64,000 bases of DNA from Hymenobacter latericoloratus (lineage in GTDB: Bacteria; Bacteroidota; Bacteroidia; Cytophagales; Hymenobacteraceae), in contig NZ_JACHNV010000002.1 in the NCBI RefSeq assembly GCF_014199535.1, forward strand, positions 682,001 through 746,000, read 5' to 3'. The translations under genes were made by a program, and so were the position numbers. The notes beneath the pieces are model-generated. The model was not told where the DNA came from and did no database searches. It saw nothing but the letters and a program-made list of their open reading frames with translations. Of the stretch, positions 27,412 through 36,281 are shown in pieces; within the stretch, counting starts at the first letter, position 1, and each line of letters starts with the position of its first letter.

Positions 27412-28554
27412 CTACCGGTAAACGGCTTCGGCTTTCTCGCGCAGGTTGTAGGCCGACGACATCACCTCCCCGTAAGCCCCGGCCGAGCGGATCGCCACCA
27501 GGTCGCCGCGCTGGGTTTCGGGCAGGGTAATGGCCTTACCAAACGTATCCGACGACTCGCAGATGGGACCCACAATATCGTAGGTTAGCTCCGGGCGCTG
27601 GCTGGTCAGGTTCTGGATGAGGTGGTAGCTGCCGTAGAGGGCCGGGCGGATCAGCTCCGTCATGCCCGCGTCGAGGATGGCAAAGCGGGTTTGCTGGCTT
27701 TCTTTCACGTAGAGCACCCGGCTTACAAGGGTGCCGCACTGGGCCACCACGGCCCGGCCCAGCTCCACGTGCACCTGCTGGCCCGGCCGCCGCTGCAGGT
27801 GCTGCTCAAACATGCCGAAGTAGGCCGCGAAGTCCGGAATGGGGTTTTGGTCGGGCTGGTGGTAGTCGATGCCCAGGCCGCCGCCCACGTTGAGGTGAGG
27901 GAGGCGGTGGCCCCGGTCTTCCAGCCAGGTTTGCAGCTCGTTGAGCTTGCGGCTCAGGTTGGCAAACGCCGACAGCTCGGTAATCTGGGAGCCGATGTGG
28001 GCGTGCAGGCCAATTAGCTCCACATTGGGGAGGTTGTCCAGGCCCTCGACTACCCCTGCCAGATCGGCCAGGTTGATGCCGAACTTGTTGGCGTCGAGGC
28101 CGGTGGTGATGTAGGCGTGGGTGTGGGCGTCCACGTTGGGGTTGATGCGCAGGGCCACCCGCGCCGTGCGGCCCTGGGCGCCGGCCAGCTCGTTGAGCAC
28201 CTGTAGCTCCGGCACCGATTCGGCGTTAAAGCAGAAAATATCGGCGGCCAGGGCCCGGTTGATTTCCGCGTCCGATTTTCCTACCCCCGCAAACACCACA
28301 TGGTCGGGGGAGAAGCCCGCATCGAGGGCGCGCTGCACCTCGCCGCCGCTCACGCAGTCGGCCCCGAAGCCTGCCTGCTGAATGCGCTGCAGAATAGGCA
28401 GGTTGGAGTTGGCCTTCAGGGCGTAGTGCACCTGGAAATTGCCTGGCCTGGCGGCCGCTGTAAGTGCCGCCAATGTCTGGTCGAGCAACTGAAGGTCGTA
28501 GTAATAAAAGGGGGTAGGCTGCTGGGTAAGCTCCGCCGGAAGTTGAAAAGCCAT
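27412..28554 (-). CDS. lysA: Diaminopimelate decarboxylase
   Basis: The 380-residue PLP enzyme makes L-lysine from meso-diaminopimelate. The PLP lysine is in FQVHYALKANSN; other family landmarks are LHAHIGSQI, LNVGGGLGIDY and the active-site cysteine segment GPICESSDTFGK. It is shorter than the enterobacterial enzyme but typical for this phylum. It follows the aspartate kinase gene by 12 bases on the same strand, so the two are almost certainly cotranscribed. Confidence 0.95.
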   Translation of the reverse strand: MAFQLPAELTQQPTPFYYYDLQLLDQTLAALTAAARPGNFQVHYALKANSNLPILQRIQQAGFGADCVSGGEVQRALDAGFSPDHVVFAGVGKSDAEINRALAADIFCFNAESVPELQVLNELAGAQGRTARVALRINPNVDAHTHAYITTGLDANKFGINLADLAGVVEGLDNLPNVELIGLHAHIGSQITELSAFANLSRKLNELQTWLEDRGHRLPHLNVGGGLGIDYHQPDQNPIPDFAAYFGMFEQHLQRRPGQQVHVELGRAVVAQCGTLVSRVLYVKESQQTRFAILDAGMTELIRPALYGSYHLIQNLTSQRPELTYDIVGPICESSDTFGKAITLPETQRGDLVAIRSAGAYGEVMSSAYNLREKAEAVYR

Positions 28555-28566
28555 CGAAATAGAGAA

Positions 28567-29892
28567 TTACCGCTGAAACAGCCCGGCGTTCAGGGCCTGC
28601 AGAGCGCTTACTTTGTGGTTGTTATGCACCAGAATGCTGATGTTGTTCGGTGAGCCGCCGTAGCTGATCATGCGCATCGGAATGTCGCGCAGGGCGGCAA
28701 AGGCTTGGTTGGCCGCCCCATGCGCGTCCTGCCCCAGGCTGCCTACCAAGCAGATAATCGTCTGATTTTCATCAACTTCTACGGTGCCGAAGCGGCGCAG
28801 CTCTTCCAGAATCTGGGGTAGGCGGGTAGCGTCGTCAATGGTCAAGGAAACGGCCACTTCCGAGGTCGTAATCATGTCGATGGAGGTGCGGTAGCGCTCA
28901 AAAATCTCGAACAGGCTGCGCAGGAAGCCGTGGGCCAGCAGCATCCGGCTCGACTTCACGTTGATGGCCGTAATGCCATCCTTGGCCGCTACTGCCTTAA
29001 TAGCCTCGGAGCCCGTTTTGGCCGAAATGAGGGTGCCGGGGGCCTCGGGCTGCATGGTATTGAGCAGGCGAACTGGAATGCCGTGCTGGCGGGCGGGCAG
29101 CACCGAGCTGGGGTGCAGAATCTTCGCTCCGAAGTAGGCCAGCTCCGCCGCTTCATCAAACGACAGCTCCCGGATGGGGTAGGTGCCCTGCACGATGCGC
29201 GGGTCGTTGTTGTGCAGGCCGTCGATGTCGGTCCAGATCTGGATTTCCTCGGCCTCCACGGCCGCCCCGATCAGGGAAGCCGAGTAGTCGGAGCCGCCGC
29301 GCTTGAGGTTATCGATGTGGCCCTGGGCGCTGCGGCAGATGTAGCCTTGCGTGATAAACAGCTGCTGGTTGGCGTAGGGCGCGAGGGTAGCGGCTAGGTG
29401 CTCCCGAATGTAGGCCGCATCGGGCTCCTCATCTACATCCAGGCGCATAAAATTCAGAGCGGGCAGCAGCACGGCCGGGCGGCCCAGCACCTGAGTTACG
29501 TAGCGGTGCACCAGCAACGTGCTCAACAGCTCGCCCTGGGCCAGAATCACCCGTTCCCCATCGGCAGAAAGTGGAGCTGAAGTCAGGGCCAACACCGCGT
29601 CGAAATGCTGATTCAGGGTTTCAATGGCTGATTCGGCCAGGCCTGCGCCGGGTAGTAGCTCGCGGGCTACCTCATGGTAGCGCTGGCGCAGGGCCTCCAG
29701 GCGGGCGGTAGCAGCGGTGGCATCGGCGGCGTAGAGCAGGGTAGCAATTTCAACCAGGGCGTTGGTGGTGCCGCTCATGGCCGAAAGCACCACGATGCGG
29801 CGCTGCAGGTGCGGGGCATGAATCAACTCGGCTACTTCGCGCATCCGCTGCGCCGACCCTACGGACGTGCCGCCAAACTTGAGAACTTTCAT
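28567..29892 (-). CDS. lysC: Aspartate kinase (lysine-type)
   Basis: The 441-residue monofunctional kinase phosphorylates aspartate, the first step to lysine, threonine, methionine and diaminopimelate. The N-terminal KFGGTSVGSAQRM is the kinase signature. The C-terminal part holds two ACT regulatory repeats (SSRMLLAHGFLRSLFEIFE, QTIICLVGSLGQDAHG), so feedback by lysine is likely. It is the first gene of a lysC-lysA pair. No homoserine dehydrogenase domain is fused. Confidence 0.95.
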   Translation of the reverse strand: MKVLKFGGTSVGSAQRMREVAELIHAPHLQRRIVVLSAMSGTTNALVEIATLLYAADATAATARLEALRQRYHEVARELLPGAGLAESAIETLNQHFDAVLALTSAPLSADGERVILAQGELLSTLLVHRYVTQVLGRPAVLLPALNFMRLDVDEEPDAAYIREHLAATLAPYANQQLFITQGYICRSAQGHIDNLKRGGSDYSASLIGAAVEAEEIQIWTDIDGLHNNDPRIVQGTYPIRELSFDEAAELAYFGAKILHPSSVLPARQHGIPVRLLNTMQPEAPGTLISAKTGSEAIKAVAAKDGITAINVKSSRMLLAHGFLRSLFEIFERYRTSIDMITTSEVAVSLTIDDATRLPQILEELRRFGTVEVDENQTIICLVGSLGQDAHGAANQAFAALRDIPMRMISYGGSPNNISILVHNNHKVSALQALNAGLFQR

Positions 29893-29962
29893 AAACAGGG
29901 AAAAAACAGGAGATAAGTGGCGCAGAAAACTCCGGCAGGTTGCGAGCCGGAAATGAAAAGAG

Positions 29963-29998
29963 GAAAAAAAAGCGCCGATCCTGGGAGGACCGGCGCTT
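29963..29998 (-). terminator. Terminator on the - strand
   Basis: The stem AAGCGCCG(A)TCC/GGA(C)CGGCGCTT at 29970-29998 is followed on the - strand by a run of eight T (A-run at 29964-29971). It sits between the small - strand ORF at 30041-30199 and lysC, so it suggests a separate short transcript upstream of lysC. Confidence 0.8.
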
Positions 29999-30040
29999 GA
30001 AGGTTCAGTGGTAGGTAGGTACGACGAACAGGTGCGACGG

Positions 30041-30199
30041 TCAGGTCGGGTTGCGTTTCTTCGATTTCTTGACCATCAGCAGGCCCACCGACAGCGGCGA
30101 GGCTACCTGTTTGCCCAGCTTCACCCCCATACACGCGGCAGCCACCCCAGCCGAAGCCAGAGCAGTAGAAGTGCCGAATGAGGTGGTAGTGAGCAGCAT
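30041..30199 (-). CDS. Putative small hydrophobic protein (52 aa)
   Basis: From the ATG at 30199 the product is 52 residues: a hydrophobic stretch rich in alanine and serine (TALASAGVAAACMGVKL) and a very basic end (MVKKSKKRNPT). A terminator lies about 40 bases downstream on the same strand, which supports a short transcript. I recognise no family, and no ribosome-binding site is visible, as is common in this phylum. It may be a small membrane or ribosome-associated protein; the call is tentative. Bases 30200-30429 upstream show nothing else. Confidence 0.4.
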   Translation of the reverse strand: MLLTTTSFGTSTALASAGVAAACMGVKLGKQVASPLSVGLLMVKKSKKRNPT

Positions 30200-30429
30200 A
30201 TGCAAATAAAACGCGGGCCCTACCCCGCTTTGCGGCCGCAAGTACGCAGTTCCTTGGAAAAACACCAACGGCTGAGCTGGAATTTTTGACTATATGCCGG
30301 CTGCCTACCCCCTGGTGCAGGCAGTAACCCCGGGGTGCAGGTTGGGCAGTAGCTTCAAGGGTAGGCTGCGCTAAAACGTGCGGACAGCGGAAGAACGGGC
30401 CTGTTTATTCGCCTTAGCAAGCCCGGCCG

Positions 30430-31035
30430 CTAACTTTTCTGGCCCGGCGTTTTGATTGTGTTGATGACCGTGTCGCTGAGCGGAGAAACGGCGGGGCCAA
30501 AGTAGTGGGTCAGGCGGCCATCTTCGCTGATGAGGTACTTGGAGAAGTTCCAGTCGGGGGCTTGCTCGTTCCAGCCGTTCTGGCGGGCGTTGCTGAGCCA
30601 CTGGTACACAGGGTTCTGCTCGCCCTTCTTTACTACCACGCTCTTCTTCATTAGGGGAAACGATACGCCGAAGTTTACCTGGCAGAACTGCTCGATGGTT
30701 TTATCGTCGGCCTTTTCCTGCTCGGCAAAGTCGTTGGCCGGGAAACCGAGCACCACCAGCTGATCGGCAAACTGCTCGGAAAGCTGCTGCAGCTCTTCGT
30801 ACTGATTGGTATAGCCGCAGTTGGACGCCGTGTTTACCACTAGGACTTTCTTGCCCCGCAGCTCATCAAAGTTCAGCTGCCGGCCGGAGTTCAGCTGGCC
30901 CGCGAGATTGTAGAACGGCACGGGAGCGGAGACCGGCTTCTCATTCCGGAGCACCTTACCCTTGCTGCCCGACTTCGACAGCTTCATGATGAGTGGGTAG
31001 AGAGCTTTCAGCAGTTTTTGACGGAAAGAGGACAT
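30430..31035 (-). CDS. Glutathione peroxidase family protein
   Basis: This 201-residue thiol peroxidase reduces hydroperoxides, probably with thioredoxin in this phylum. The peroxidatic cysteine is Cys73 (NTASNCGYTNQYEEL). The tryptophan-asparagine motif reads DWNFSKYLI. The middle motif reads FPANDFAEQE, where many homologues have FPCNQF, so the usual resolving cysteine and glutamine are replaced. An N-terminal extension of about 35 residues precedes the fold. It stands alone on the - strand. Confidence 0.9.
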   Translation of the reverse strand: MSSFRQKLLKALYPLIMKLSKSGSKGKVLRNEKPVSAPVPFYNLAGQLNSGRQLNFDELRGKKVLVVNTASNCGYTNQYEELQQLSEQFADQLVVLGFPANDFAEQEKADDKTIEQFCQVNFGVSFPLMKKSVVVKKGEQNPVYQWLSNARQNGWNEQAPDWNFSKYLISEDGRLTHYFGPAVSPLSDTVINTIKTPGQKS

Positions 31036-31157
31036 TGCTTTGGAATTGATAGAAGGTCAAAAGTACATCGTTGGGCCCGGTGCCTGCCCGCTCACCCGAC
31101 GGAGAAACCGATTTGAAGCCCAACAGTTGCGCAGCGGGGCAGAATGTCATTAAACGG

Positions 31158-31198
31158 CACCGGGCCCGACGCGTTGAGAAACGCAGTCGGGCCCGGTG
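31158..31198 (-). terminator. Long hairpin after the M28 peptidase gene
   Basis: CACCGGGCCCGAC pairs with GTCGGGCCCGGTG, and inside that GCGTT pairs with AACGC around a GAGA loop. It lies 38 bases past the stop of the M28 gene on the - strand. The following T-tract is weak (GTTTAATG), so termination is likely but not certain. Confidence 0.7.
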
Positions 31199-31235
31199 AG
31201 TTAAAAGGTGTAAAATTCCGGAGAATCCGAGTGCT

Positions 31236-32597
31236 CTAGCGCACCGGCTTCGGGATAATGGGTAGGCTCTCGTGGCCCTCGGCATCCAGGGATACTACTC
31301 CGAAAATGTAGTTGTCCTTGCTGTGGGGCAGGTCGGCTTTGGTGTCGGTCACGAAAAATTTCTGCTGCCACTCCGGGGCGCTGGTTTCGCGCATGAGCAC
31401 GTAATAGCCGGCCGGTTTTTCGCCCGCTTTGGGCGCTTCCCACTTCAGCTCGGTGCGGTTGGTCAGGTTGGCCGTGAGCACGCCCACGTTTTCGGGCGCG
31501 GCCGGGGCGAGAGCCAGGGAAGCCAGCGTGGCCAGGTTCACACCGGTGTTGCGGCGCAGGTAGGGGAAGTCCATGAACTTGGCATAGTCGCCGTACTCGG
31601 TGCCGTTTTCCTGGCGCAGATCCTGGTGCTGGTGGCGGAAATCTTCGTTCATCTCCGAGAAGCGCACCGCCGTGAAGCCCTGCTGATTGAAGGGTGTATG
31701 GTCGCCGCCGCGCAGGAACCGGTCGGGGCGGTACTCCAGCACTACCTCATGGCCGGGCACGTACTGCTGGCAGGCCAGGCGGGTGTAGCGGGCCAGGTTG
31801 CGGCTGGGTGAGTCGTTTTCAGAGGACAGCGTGCGGCGCACGCGGGCTTCGTCGGCGGTTTCGGTGGCGGGCACACCTTCGCTGAACACGCGCAGGCGCT
31901 TGTCGTCCTTTATTTCGGGGTCGTGGCCCGAAGAGTTGCCCATGATGTCGTTGTTGAGCATGGCCACCAGGTTCCAGCCCTCTTTCTTGGCGCGCTTGGC
32001 CAGGTGGGTCGAGCCATAAAGGCCCTGCTCTTCGCCCTGCACGGCCACAAAAATGATGGTGGCCGGAAACTGCTGCCGGCTCATCACGCGGGCCAGCTCC
32101 ATCACGGCCACCGTGCCCGAGCCGTCGTCGTTGGCGCCGGGTGCGTCGGCGGTGGCATTCATCACGTCCGTTACCCGCGAGTCGATGTGCCCGCTCACAA
32201 TGAACACACGCTTATCCGTGGGGTCGGTGCCGGGCAGGGTCGCCATGACGTTGGCCATCACCACGGGCCGGTCGATGCGGCGGCCGTCGGGCTTGATGGT
32301 GAAGGTATCCTGCTCCACTTTCAGGCGGCCCCCGCTGGCCTTGCTGTACTTGCGGAACTCGCTTTCCACCCAGCTGCGGGCCGCCCCGATGCCGCGTTTC
32401 TTACTTTTGGTGTCCGAGAGGGTGTGGCGCGTCCCAAAGCTCACGAGCTTGTCAATGTCGTCGCGCAGGTTTTTCTCCGAAATGTCCTGCACCATCTGCG
32501 TAATGAGCGGATCGGGGGTGGTAGTGGGCTTGTTCTGGGCGAAAATGGGGGTAGCAAACCCGAGGGAAAGTAGCAGCAGCGAAGCGGAACGGCGCAT
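31236..32597 (-). CDS. Secreted M28 family zinc aminopeptidase
   Basis: The 453-residue protein has a signal peptide (MRRSASLLLLSLGFATPIFAQ). M28 metal ligands are all visible: His in SGHIDS, Asp in GANDDGSGT, Glu pair in GEEQGLYG, Asp in MLNNDIMGN and His in GGDHTPFNQ. After the catalytic part, from about residue 365, a fibronectin type III-like segment follows (TNRTELKWEAPKAGEKPAGYYVLMRE). It probably trims peptides in the periplasm or outside the cell. The Fn3-like end is usual for Bacteroidota relatives. Confidence 0.93.
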   Translation of the reverse strand: MRRSASLLLLSLGFATPIFAQNKPTTTPDPLITQMVQDISEKNLRDDIDKLVSFGTRHTLSDTKSKKRGIGAARSWVESEFRKYSKASGGRLKVEQDTFTIKPDGRRIDRPVVMANVMATLPGTDPTDKRVFIVSGHIDSRVTDVMNATADAPGANDDGSGTVAVMELARVMSRQQFPATIIFVAVQGEEQGLYGSTHLAKRAKKEGWNLVAMLNNDIMGNSSGHDPEIKDDKRLRVFSEGVPATETADEARVRRTLSSENDSPSRNLARYTRLACQQYVPGHEVVLEYRPDRFLRGGDHTPFNQQGFTAVRFSEMNEDFRHQHQDLRQENGTEYGDYAKFMDFPYLRRNTGVNLATLASLALAPAAPENVGVLTANLTNRTELKWEAPKAGEKPAGYYVLMRETSAPEWQQKFFVTDTKADLPHSKDNYIFGVVSLDAEGHESLPIIPKPVR

Positions 32598-32757
32598 GGA
32601 AAAGGGTAGGGTTCAGGTTGCGGAATTGGGCAAGAGACGCGGAAGGGTGGTCCCACGTTGCGGCACAAGGTAAGGCCCGCAGCGGGTTAGCCGGGTATAA
32701 GTTATGGACTAGTGAAACACTTTGTGTTTTACTGGCAGCGGTAAAGCGGTACTCCGG

Positions 32758-34020
32758 CTACATCTCTAGCGCCGACACCAGCGCACTAGCCGCGTTTCCC
32801 CCGAAGCCGGCCGCATTCACCAGAATCCGGCGGATAGGCTTCGGGGCTGCGGAAGCTATGTCGGTGGCAAACGGTGCGGCCGGCCACTGCTGAGTTTCGA
32901 GGATGTGCAGGGCAAAATCGAGGCTGAGGGCGGCCGAGGCGCCCAGGGTGTGCCCCACCAGCCACTTGTTGGACAGCAGTGGGGGTAGGCTTCTCCCGAA
33001 AACTGCCCGCAGCGCCGCCCGCTCGGCCGCGTCGCCGGCGGGGGTGCCGGGGCTGTGCAGCACCACGGCATCCACGGCGGCGGGCGTGAGGCGGGCCTGA
33101 GCCAGGGCCTGCCGGATGGCCTGCTGAAAGTGCTGCCCCTCGGCCGAGAGGCCCGTTTTGCTCCCAATGGCCTCGAAGCCAAACCCCACGCTTTCCAGCA
33201 CGAAAACCGGAGCGGAGGCGGCTTCCGCCGCCAGCTGCTGCCGGCTCACTTTCTCCAGGGCAAATACCGCCGCACCTTCACCCAGCACAAACGTGGAGGG
33301 CTTGCCCGCGCCGGGCCGACAGGGAAAATCTTCGGCGGCAAAGGGCGAGTAGATGCCAATGGCCCGCATCTGGGCCAGGGTGAAATCGGTGAGGGGCGCC
33401 TCGGTGCCGCCCGCCAGAAACCGCTCGGCCATGCCCGCCCGCAGCCAGGCCGTGGCATTGCCCAGGGCCTGAAACGCGCTGCTGCAGGTACTGGAGTGGC
33501 TCAGGGCTGCGCCGCCCGCGCTGCCTGCGTCATAAGCCACCCAGCTAGCCACGTTGCCGAGGGTAGTCAGTGGCGAGGCACCCGCGGGCACAACCCCATC
33601 AGCCAAGAAACCAGCGTGAAACTCCTCCGTGCGCCCCGTAGCACCCCGGCTGCTCCCGATGCTGACGGCCAGAGGGGAAGTGGTGAAATGGTGAGAGGGT
33701 GAGAGGGTGAGTAATGGGTCGTGTTCTTGCTCACCACTCACCCCTTCGCTACGTTGCCAGCCGGCTGCCGCGGTGGCTTGGCGGGCCGCCAATAAACCCA
33801 GCAGTACCGTGCGGTCGAGTTGGCGGTAAGCGGCCTGGGTGCGGCGCAGCTCCGCGAGGGTTGCCTCGGCGGCGGGGGGTAGGGCGGCTACGGGCAGGCC
33901 GGTGGCGTGGGTGGTGAAAGGCGAAACGTGCGCATCGGCCGGTGCCGGCTGCAGCCCCAGCGCCGATACCCGGCCCCGGCCCCGGATAACAATCAACTCG
34001 TTGGGGGCAAACTCAGTCAT
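32758..34020 (-). CDS. Beta-ketoacyl synthase in the biotin operon, with an in-frame repeat insertion
   Basis: This 420-residue thiolase-fold condensing enzyme has the KAS I/II triad: Cys in SSTCSSAFQ, His in LHSPGTPAGD and His in WLVGHTLGASAAL. Its start overlaps the end of bioA by 8 bases, so it belongs to the biotin operon and likely helps build the pimeloyl chain. Residues about 93-115 (SGEQEHDPLLTLSPSHHFTT region) do not look like KAS sequence. At DNA level (33679-33744) they are a GGTGA-type inverted repeat, as found in intergenic spots here. The frame is kept, so the enzyme may still work. Confidence 0.88.
   Translation of the reverse strand: MTEFAPNELIVIRGRGRVSALGLQPAPADAHVSPFTTHATGLPVAALPPAAEATLAELRRTQAAYRQLDRTVLLGLLAARQATAAAGWQRSEGVSGEQEHDPLLTLSPSHHFTTSPLAVSIGSSRGATGRTEEFHAGFLADGVVPAGASPLTTLGNVASWVAYDAGSAGGAALSHSSTCSSAFQALGNATAWLRAGMAERFLAGGTEAPLTDFTLAQMRAIGIYSPFAAEDFPCRPGAGKPSTFVLGEGAAVFALEKVSRQQLAAEAASAPVFVLESVGFGFEAIGSKTGLSAEGQHFQQAIRQALAQARLTPAAVDAVVLHSPGTPAGDAAERAALRAVFGRSLPPLLSNKWLVGHTLGASAALSLDFALHILETQQWPAAPFATDIASAAPKPIRRILVNAAGFGGNAASALVSALEM
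33679..33744. repeat. GGTGA-type repeat inside the beta-ketoacyl synthase gene
   Basis: On the + strand, GTGAAATGGTGAGAGGGTGAG is echoed by CTCACCACTCACCCC after about 20 bases, giving an imperfect hairpin. The same GGTGA units occur at 3471-3740 and 45037-45065. Here the element lies within coding sequence and translates without a stop. Confidence 0.75.
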
Positions 34021-35335
34021 GCAGGTACTCGGGTAGGGTAGGGGCCGGCTCGAAGTTCAGGACCACTTCGCGCATGCGCCGTAGCACCGCGTACAGCAGC
34101 TCCAGTTCGGCATCGGTGGTGCAGTAGGGGGGGAGCAGGTACACTACGTTGCCCAGGGGGCGGAGCACGATGTGGTTGTCGATGGCGAGTTGATAAAAGG
34201 CGTCGCGGAGGCGGCTGAAGTAGCTGGTGCCCTCGCCGGGGTCGTACTCCACCGCCAGAATGGTACCCCGGTGGCGCACCTGCCGGATGCCGGGCAGGGC
34301 CTCAATCTCTTGGCGGAAAGCCGTGTGGGCAGCCTCAATCCGCTGGCGCTGCTGGTGGCATTCGTCGGTGCGGGTGAGCTCCAGGCTGGCCAGGGCGGCG
34401 GCGCAGGCCACGGGGTTGGCCGTGTAGGAGTGGCCGTGAAAGAGGGCCCGCATCTTGTCGTCGCTGAGGAAAGCAGCGTAGATGGGCGCGGCGCAGGTGG
34501 TCAGGCCCATGGCCAGGGTGCCGCCGGTCAGGCCCTTGGAGAAGCACATGATGTCGGGCTGCTCCTGAAGCAGGCTGCTGGCAAACAGCGGCCCGGTGCG
34601 CCCAAAGCCCGTCATGACCTCATCGGCAATGCACAGCACCCCGCGCTGGTGGCAGCGGCGCAGCATCTCGCTCAATACCTCCGGCTCGTACATCACCATG
34701 CCCGCCGTACCCAGCACCAGGGGCTCAAAGATGAAGCCGGCTACATCGGGCCGGCCGAGCAGAGTATCGAGCTGGGCCAATGCCTCGGCCTCCCGGCCCG
34801 GCACGGGTACGTCAACAAACTCCACGTCGAACAACAGGGGCCAGAACGGCTCCGTGAAGGCCCCGCGCGCACTCACAGCCATGGCCCCGAAGGTGTCGCC
34901 GTGGTAGGAGTTCTGGAAGCAGAGAAAGGTGCGGCGCTCCGGCTGGCCGAGGTTATGGAAATACTGCAGCACCATTTTCAGGGCCACTTCCACGGCCGTG
35001 GAGCCGTTGTCGGAGTAAAAGACCCGGGCCTGGTTGTCGGGCAGAATAGCCAGCAGCTGCTCGGCCAGCTCCACGGCGGCGGGGTGGGTGAAGCCGGCAA
35101 ACAGCACGTGCTCCAGGGTGCGCAGCTGCTCGCTCACGCGGGCCGCCATGTGCGGGTGGGCGTGCCCGTGCAGGTTCACCCACCACGACGAAATACCGTC
35201 GAGGTAGCGGGTGCCGTCCTCGGCAATCAGCCAGCTACCCTCCCCGCGCACAATCGGCACGGCCAGCGGGGCAGTCTGCATTTGGGTATAAGGGTGCCAC
35301 ACCACGGCGTGGTCCCGCTCAGAAAGAGTAGGCAT
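34013..35335 (-). CDS. bioA: Adenosylmethionine-8-amino-7-oxononanoate aminotransferase
   Basis: The 440-residue class III PLP aminotransferase makes 7,8-diaminopelargonate with S-adenosylmethionine as amino donor. The PLP lysine is in CFSKGLTGG; BioA landmarks SSWWVNLHGHAHP and VVWHPYTQM are present. The start MPTLSERDHAV is chosen because it begins the conserved domain; the longer frame reads into the repeat upstream. It overlaps the synthase gene downstream and follows bioD with a GTCAT repeat in the gap. Confidence 0.96.
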   Translation of the reverse strand: MPTLSERDHAVVWHPYTQMQTAPLAVPIVRGEGSWLIAEDGTRYLDGISSWWVNLHGHAHPHMAARVSEQLRTLEHVLFAGFTHPAAVELAEQLLAILPDNQARVFYSDNGSTAVEVALKMVLQYFHNLGQPERRTFLCFQNSYHGDTFGAMAVSARGAFTEPFWPLLFDVEFVDVPVPGREAEALAQLDTLLGRPDVAGFIFEPLVLGTAGMVMYEPEVLSEMLRRCHQRGVLCIADEVMTGFGRTGPLFASSLLQEQPDIMCFSKGLTGGTLAMGLTTCAAPIYAAFLSDDKMRALFHGHSYTANPVACAAALASLELTRTDECHQQRQRIEAAHTAFRQEIEALPGIRQVRHRGTILAVEYDPGEGTSYFSRLRDAFYQLAIDNHIVLRPLGNVVYLLPPYCTTDAELELLYAVLRRMREVVLNFEPAPTLPEYLHD

Positions 35336-35408
35336 GGAAGGAGGGGTAATGGAGCGCGAAGGTACAACCGGGCACGCAGGCAGCAGTTTTGGGCAATCAG
35401 CCTCTCCC

Positions 35409-35501
35409 GTCATCCTGAGCTTGCGAAGGACCTTATCACACCTGAGTCACTACTAACGACTTCATTCAACGTGATAAGGTCCTTCGCAAGCTCAGGATGA
35501 C
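35409..35501. repeat. GTCAT-family inverted repeat, perfect 31-bp arms
   Basis: Arms 35409-35439 and 35471-35501 are exact reverse complements (GTCATCCTGAGCTTGCGAAG ... continuing GACCTTATCAC), spacer 31 bases. It lies between bioD and bioA, inside a probable operon. It belongs to a subfamily with CCTGAGC and GAAGGACCTT. Processing or partial termination between bioD and bioA is possible. Confidence 0.95.
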
Positions 35502-35509
35502 AGGAGTTT

Positions 35510-36130
35510 TCAAGCTTCAAACCACTCTCGGAACTCAGCAGCATAACGGCTTACTACCTCGGGGGTGACTTCGGTTTCGGGCCGGACGCGGGGTAGGAGG
35601 GGCACGCCGGTATGCTGCTGAATGAAGTTTTCGGTGGCGGGCGTTGGCTCCCCGTTGAACACGAGGCCGCGCACCCGCAGCCCGCGCGCCTGCAGGGCTT
35701 CCAGCGTGAGCAGGGTGTGGTTGATGCTACCCAGGTAATTGCGCGAAACCACCACTACCTCCAGGTTCAGCTGTTGGGCCAGGTCGGCTATCAGGAAGCC
35801 GGGGGCCAGGGGCACCAGCAGGCCGCCGGCCCCTTCCACCAGCAGGTGGTTGTCGGTTTCGGGCAGCTGAAAATCTTCGGGGCGGAGGGTGAGGCCCTCA
35901 GCGGCGGCGGCGGCGTGGGGCGAGGCGGGCAGCTGCAGGCGGTAGCGCTCCGGCCAAAAATGGCTGCGGGTGTTGCGTACGAGGCCGCGGACCGTGCCCG
36001 CGTCGGTACTGGGCTCCAGGCCGGCCTGCACGGGCTTCCAGTAATCGGCCTGCAGGGCCTCCGTCAGGATGGCCGACACCACGGTTTTGCCGACGTCGGT
36101 GCCGATGCCGGTGATGAAAAGTCGTTCCAA
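35510..36130 (-). CDS. bioD: Dethiobiotin synthetase
   Basis: The 206-residue P-loop enzyme closes the ureido ring of dethiobiotin with CO2 and ATP. The P-loop is GIGTDVGKT at residues 7-15, and VEGAGGLLVPL is the second conserved segment. The stop is 9 bases beyond the inverted repeat. It is downstream of the metallophosphoesterase gene with a 151-base gap, in the order bioB-bioF-phosphoesterase-bioD-bioA-synthase. Confidence 0.95.
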   Translation of the reverse strand: MERLFITGIGTDVGKTVVSAILTEALQADYWKPVQAGLEPSTDAGTVRGLVRNTRSHFWPERYRLQLPASPHAAAAAEGLTLRPEDFQLPETDNHLLVEGAGGLLVPLAPGFLIADLAQQLNLEVVVVSRNYLGSINHTLLTLEALQARGLRVRGLVFNGEPTPATENFIQQHTGVPLLPRVRPETEVTPEVVSRYAAEFREWFEA

Positions 36131-36281
36131 AGGAAAAAGAAAGAACAGTGAAACCGGCTACCTGCCTGCCGTAGCGGTCAGACGGCCTGAGTAAGGGAAA
36201 AAGCAAAGATGGGGGCCTTTTTTCTAACGTGGGTCGGCACCCGCGGCCGTTGAAAGGCCCGCGGCTGGTGCCGGCCCAGGA

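Noticed and set aside
28567..30040. Lysine riboswitch upstream of lysC
   Set aside because: The hairpin upstream of lysC is a plain terminator with a T-run. The large multi-helix lysine aptamer pattern is not seen.
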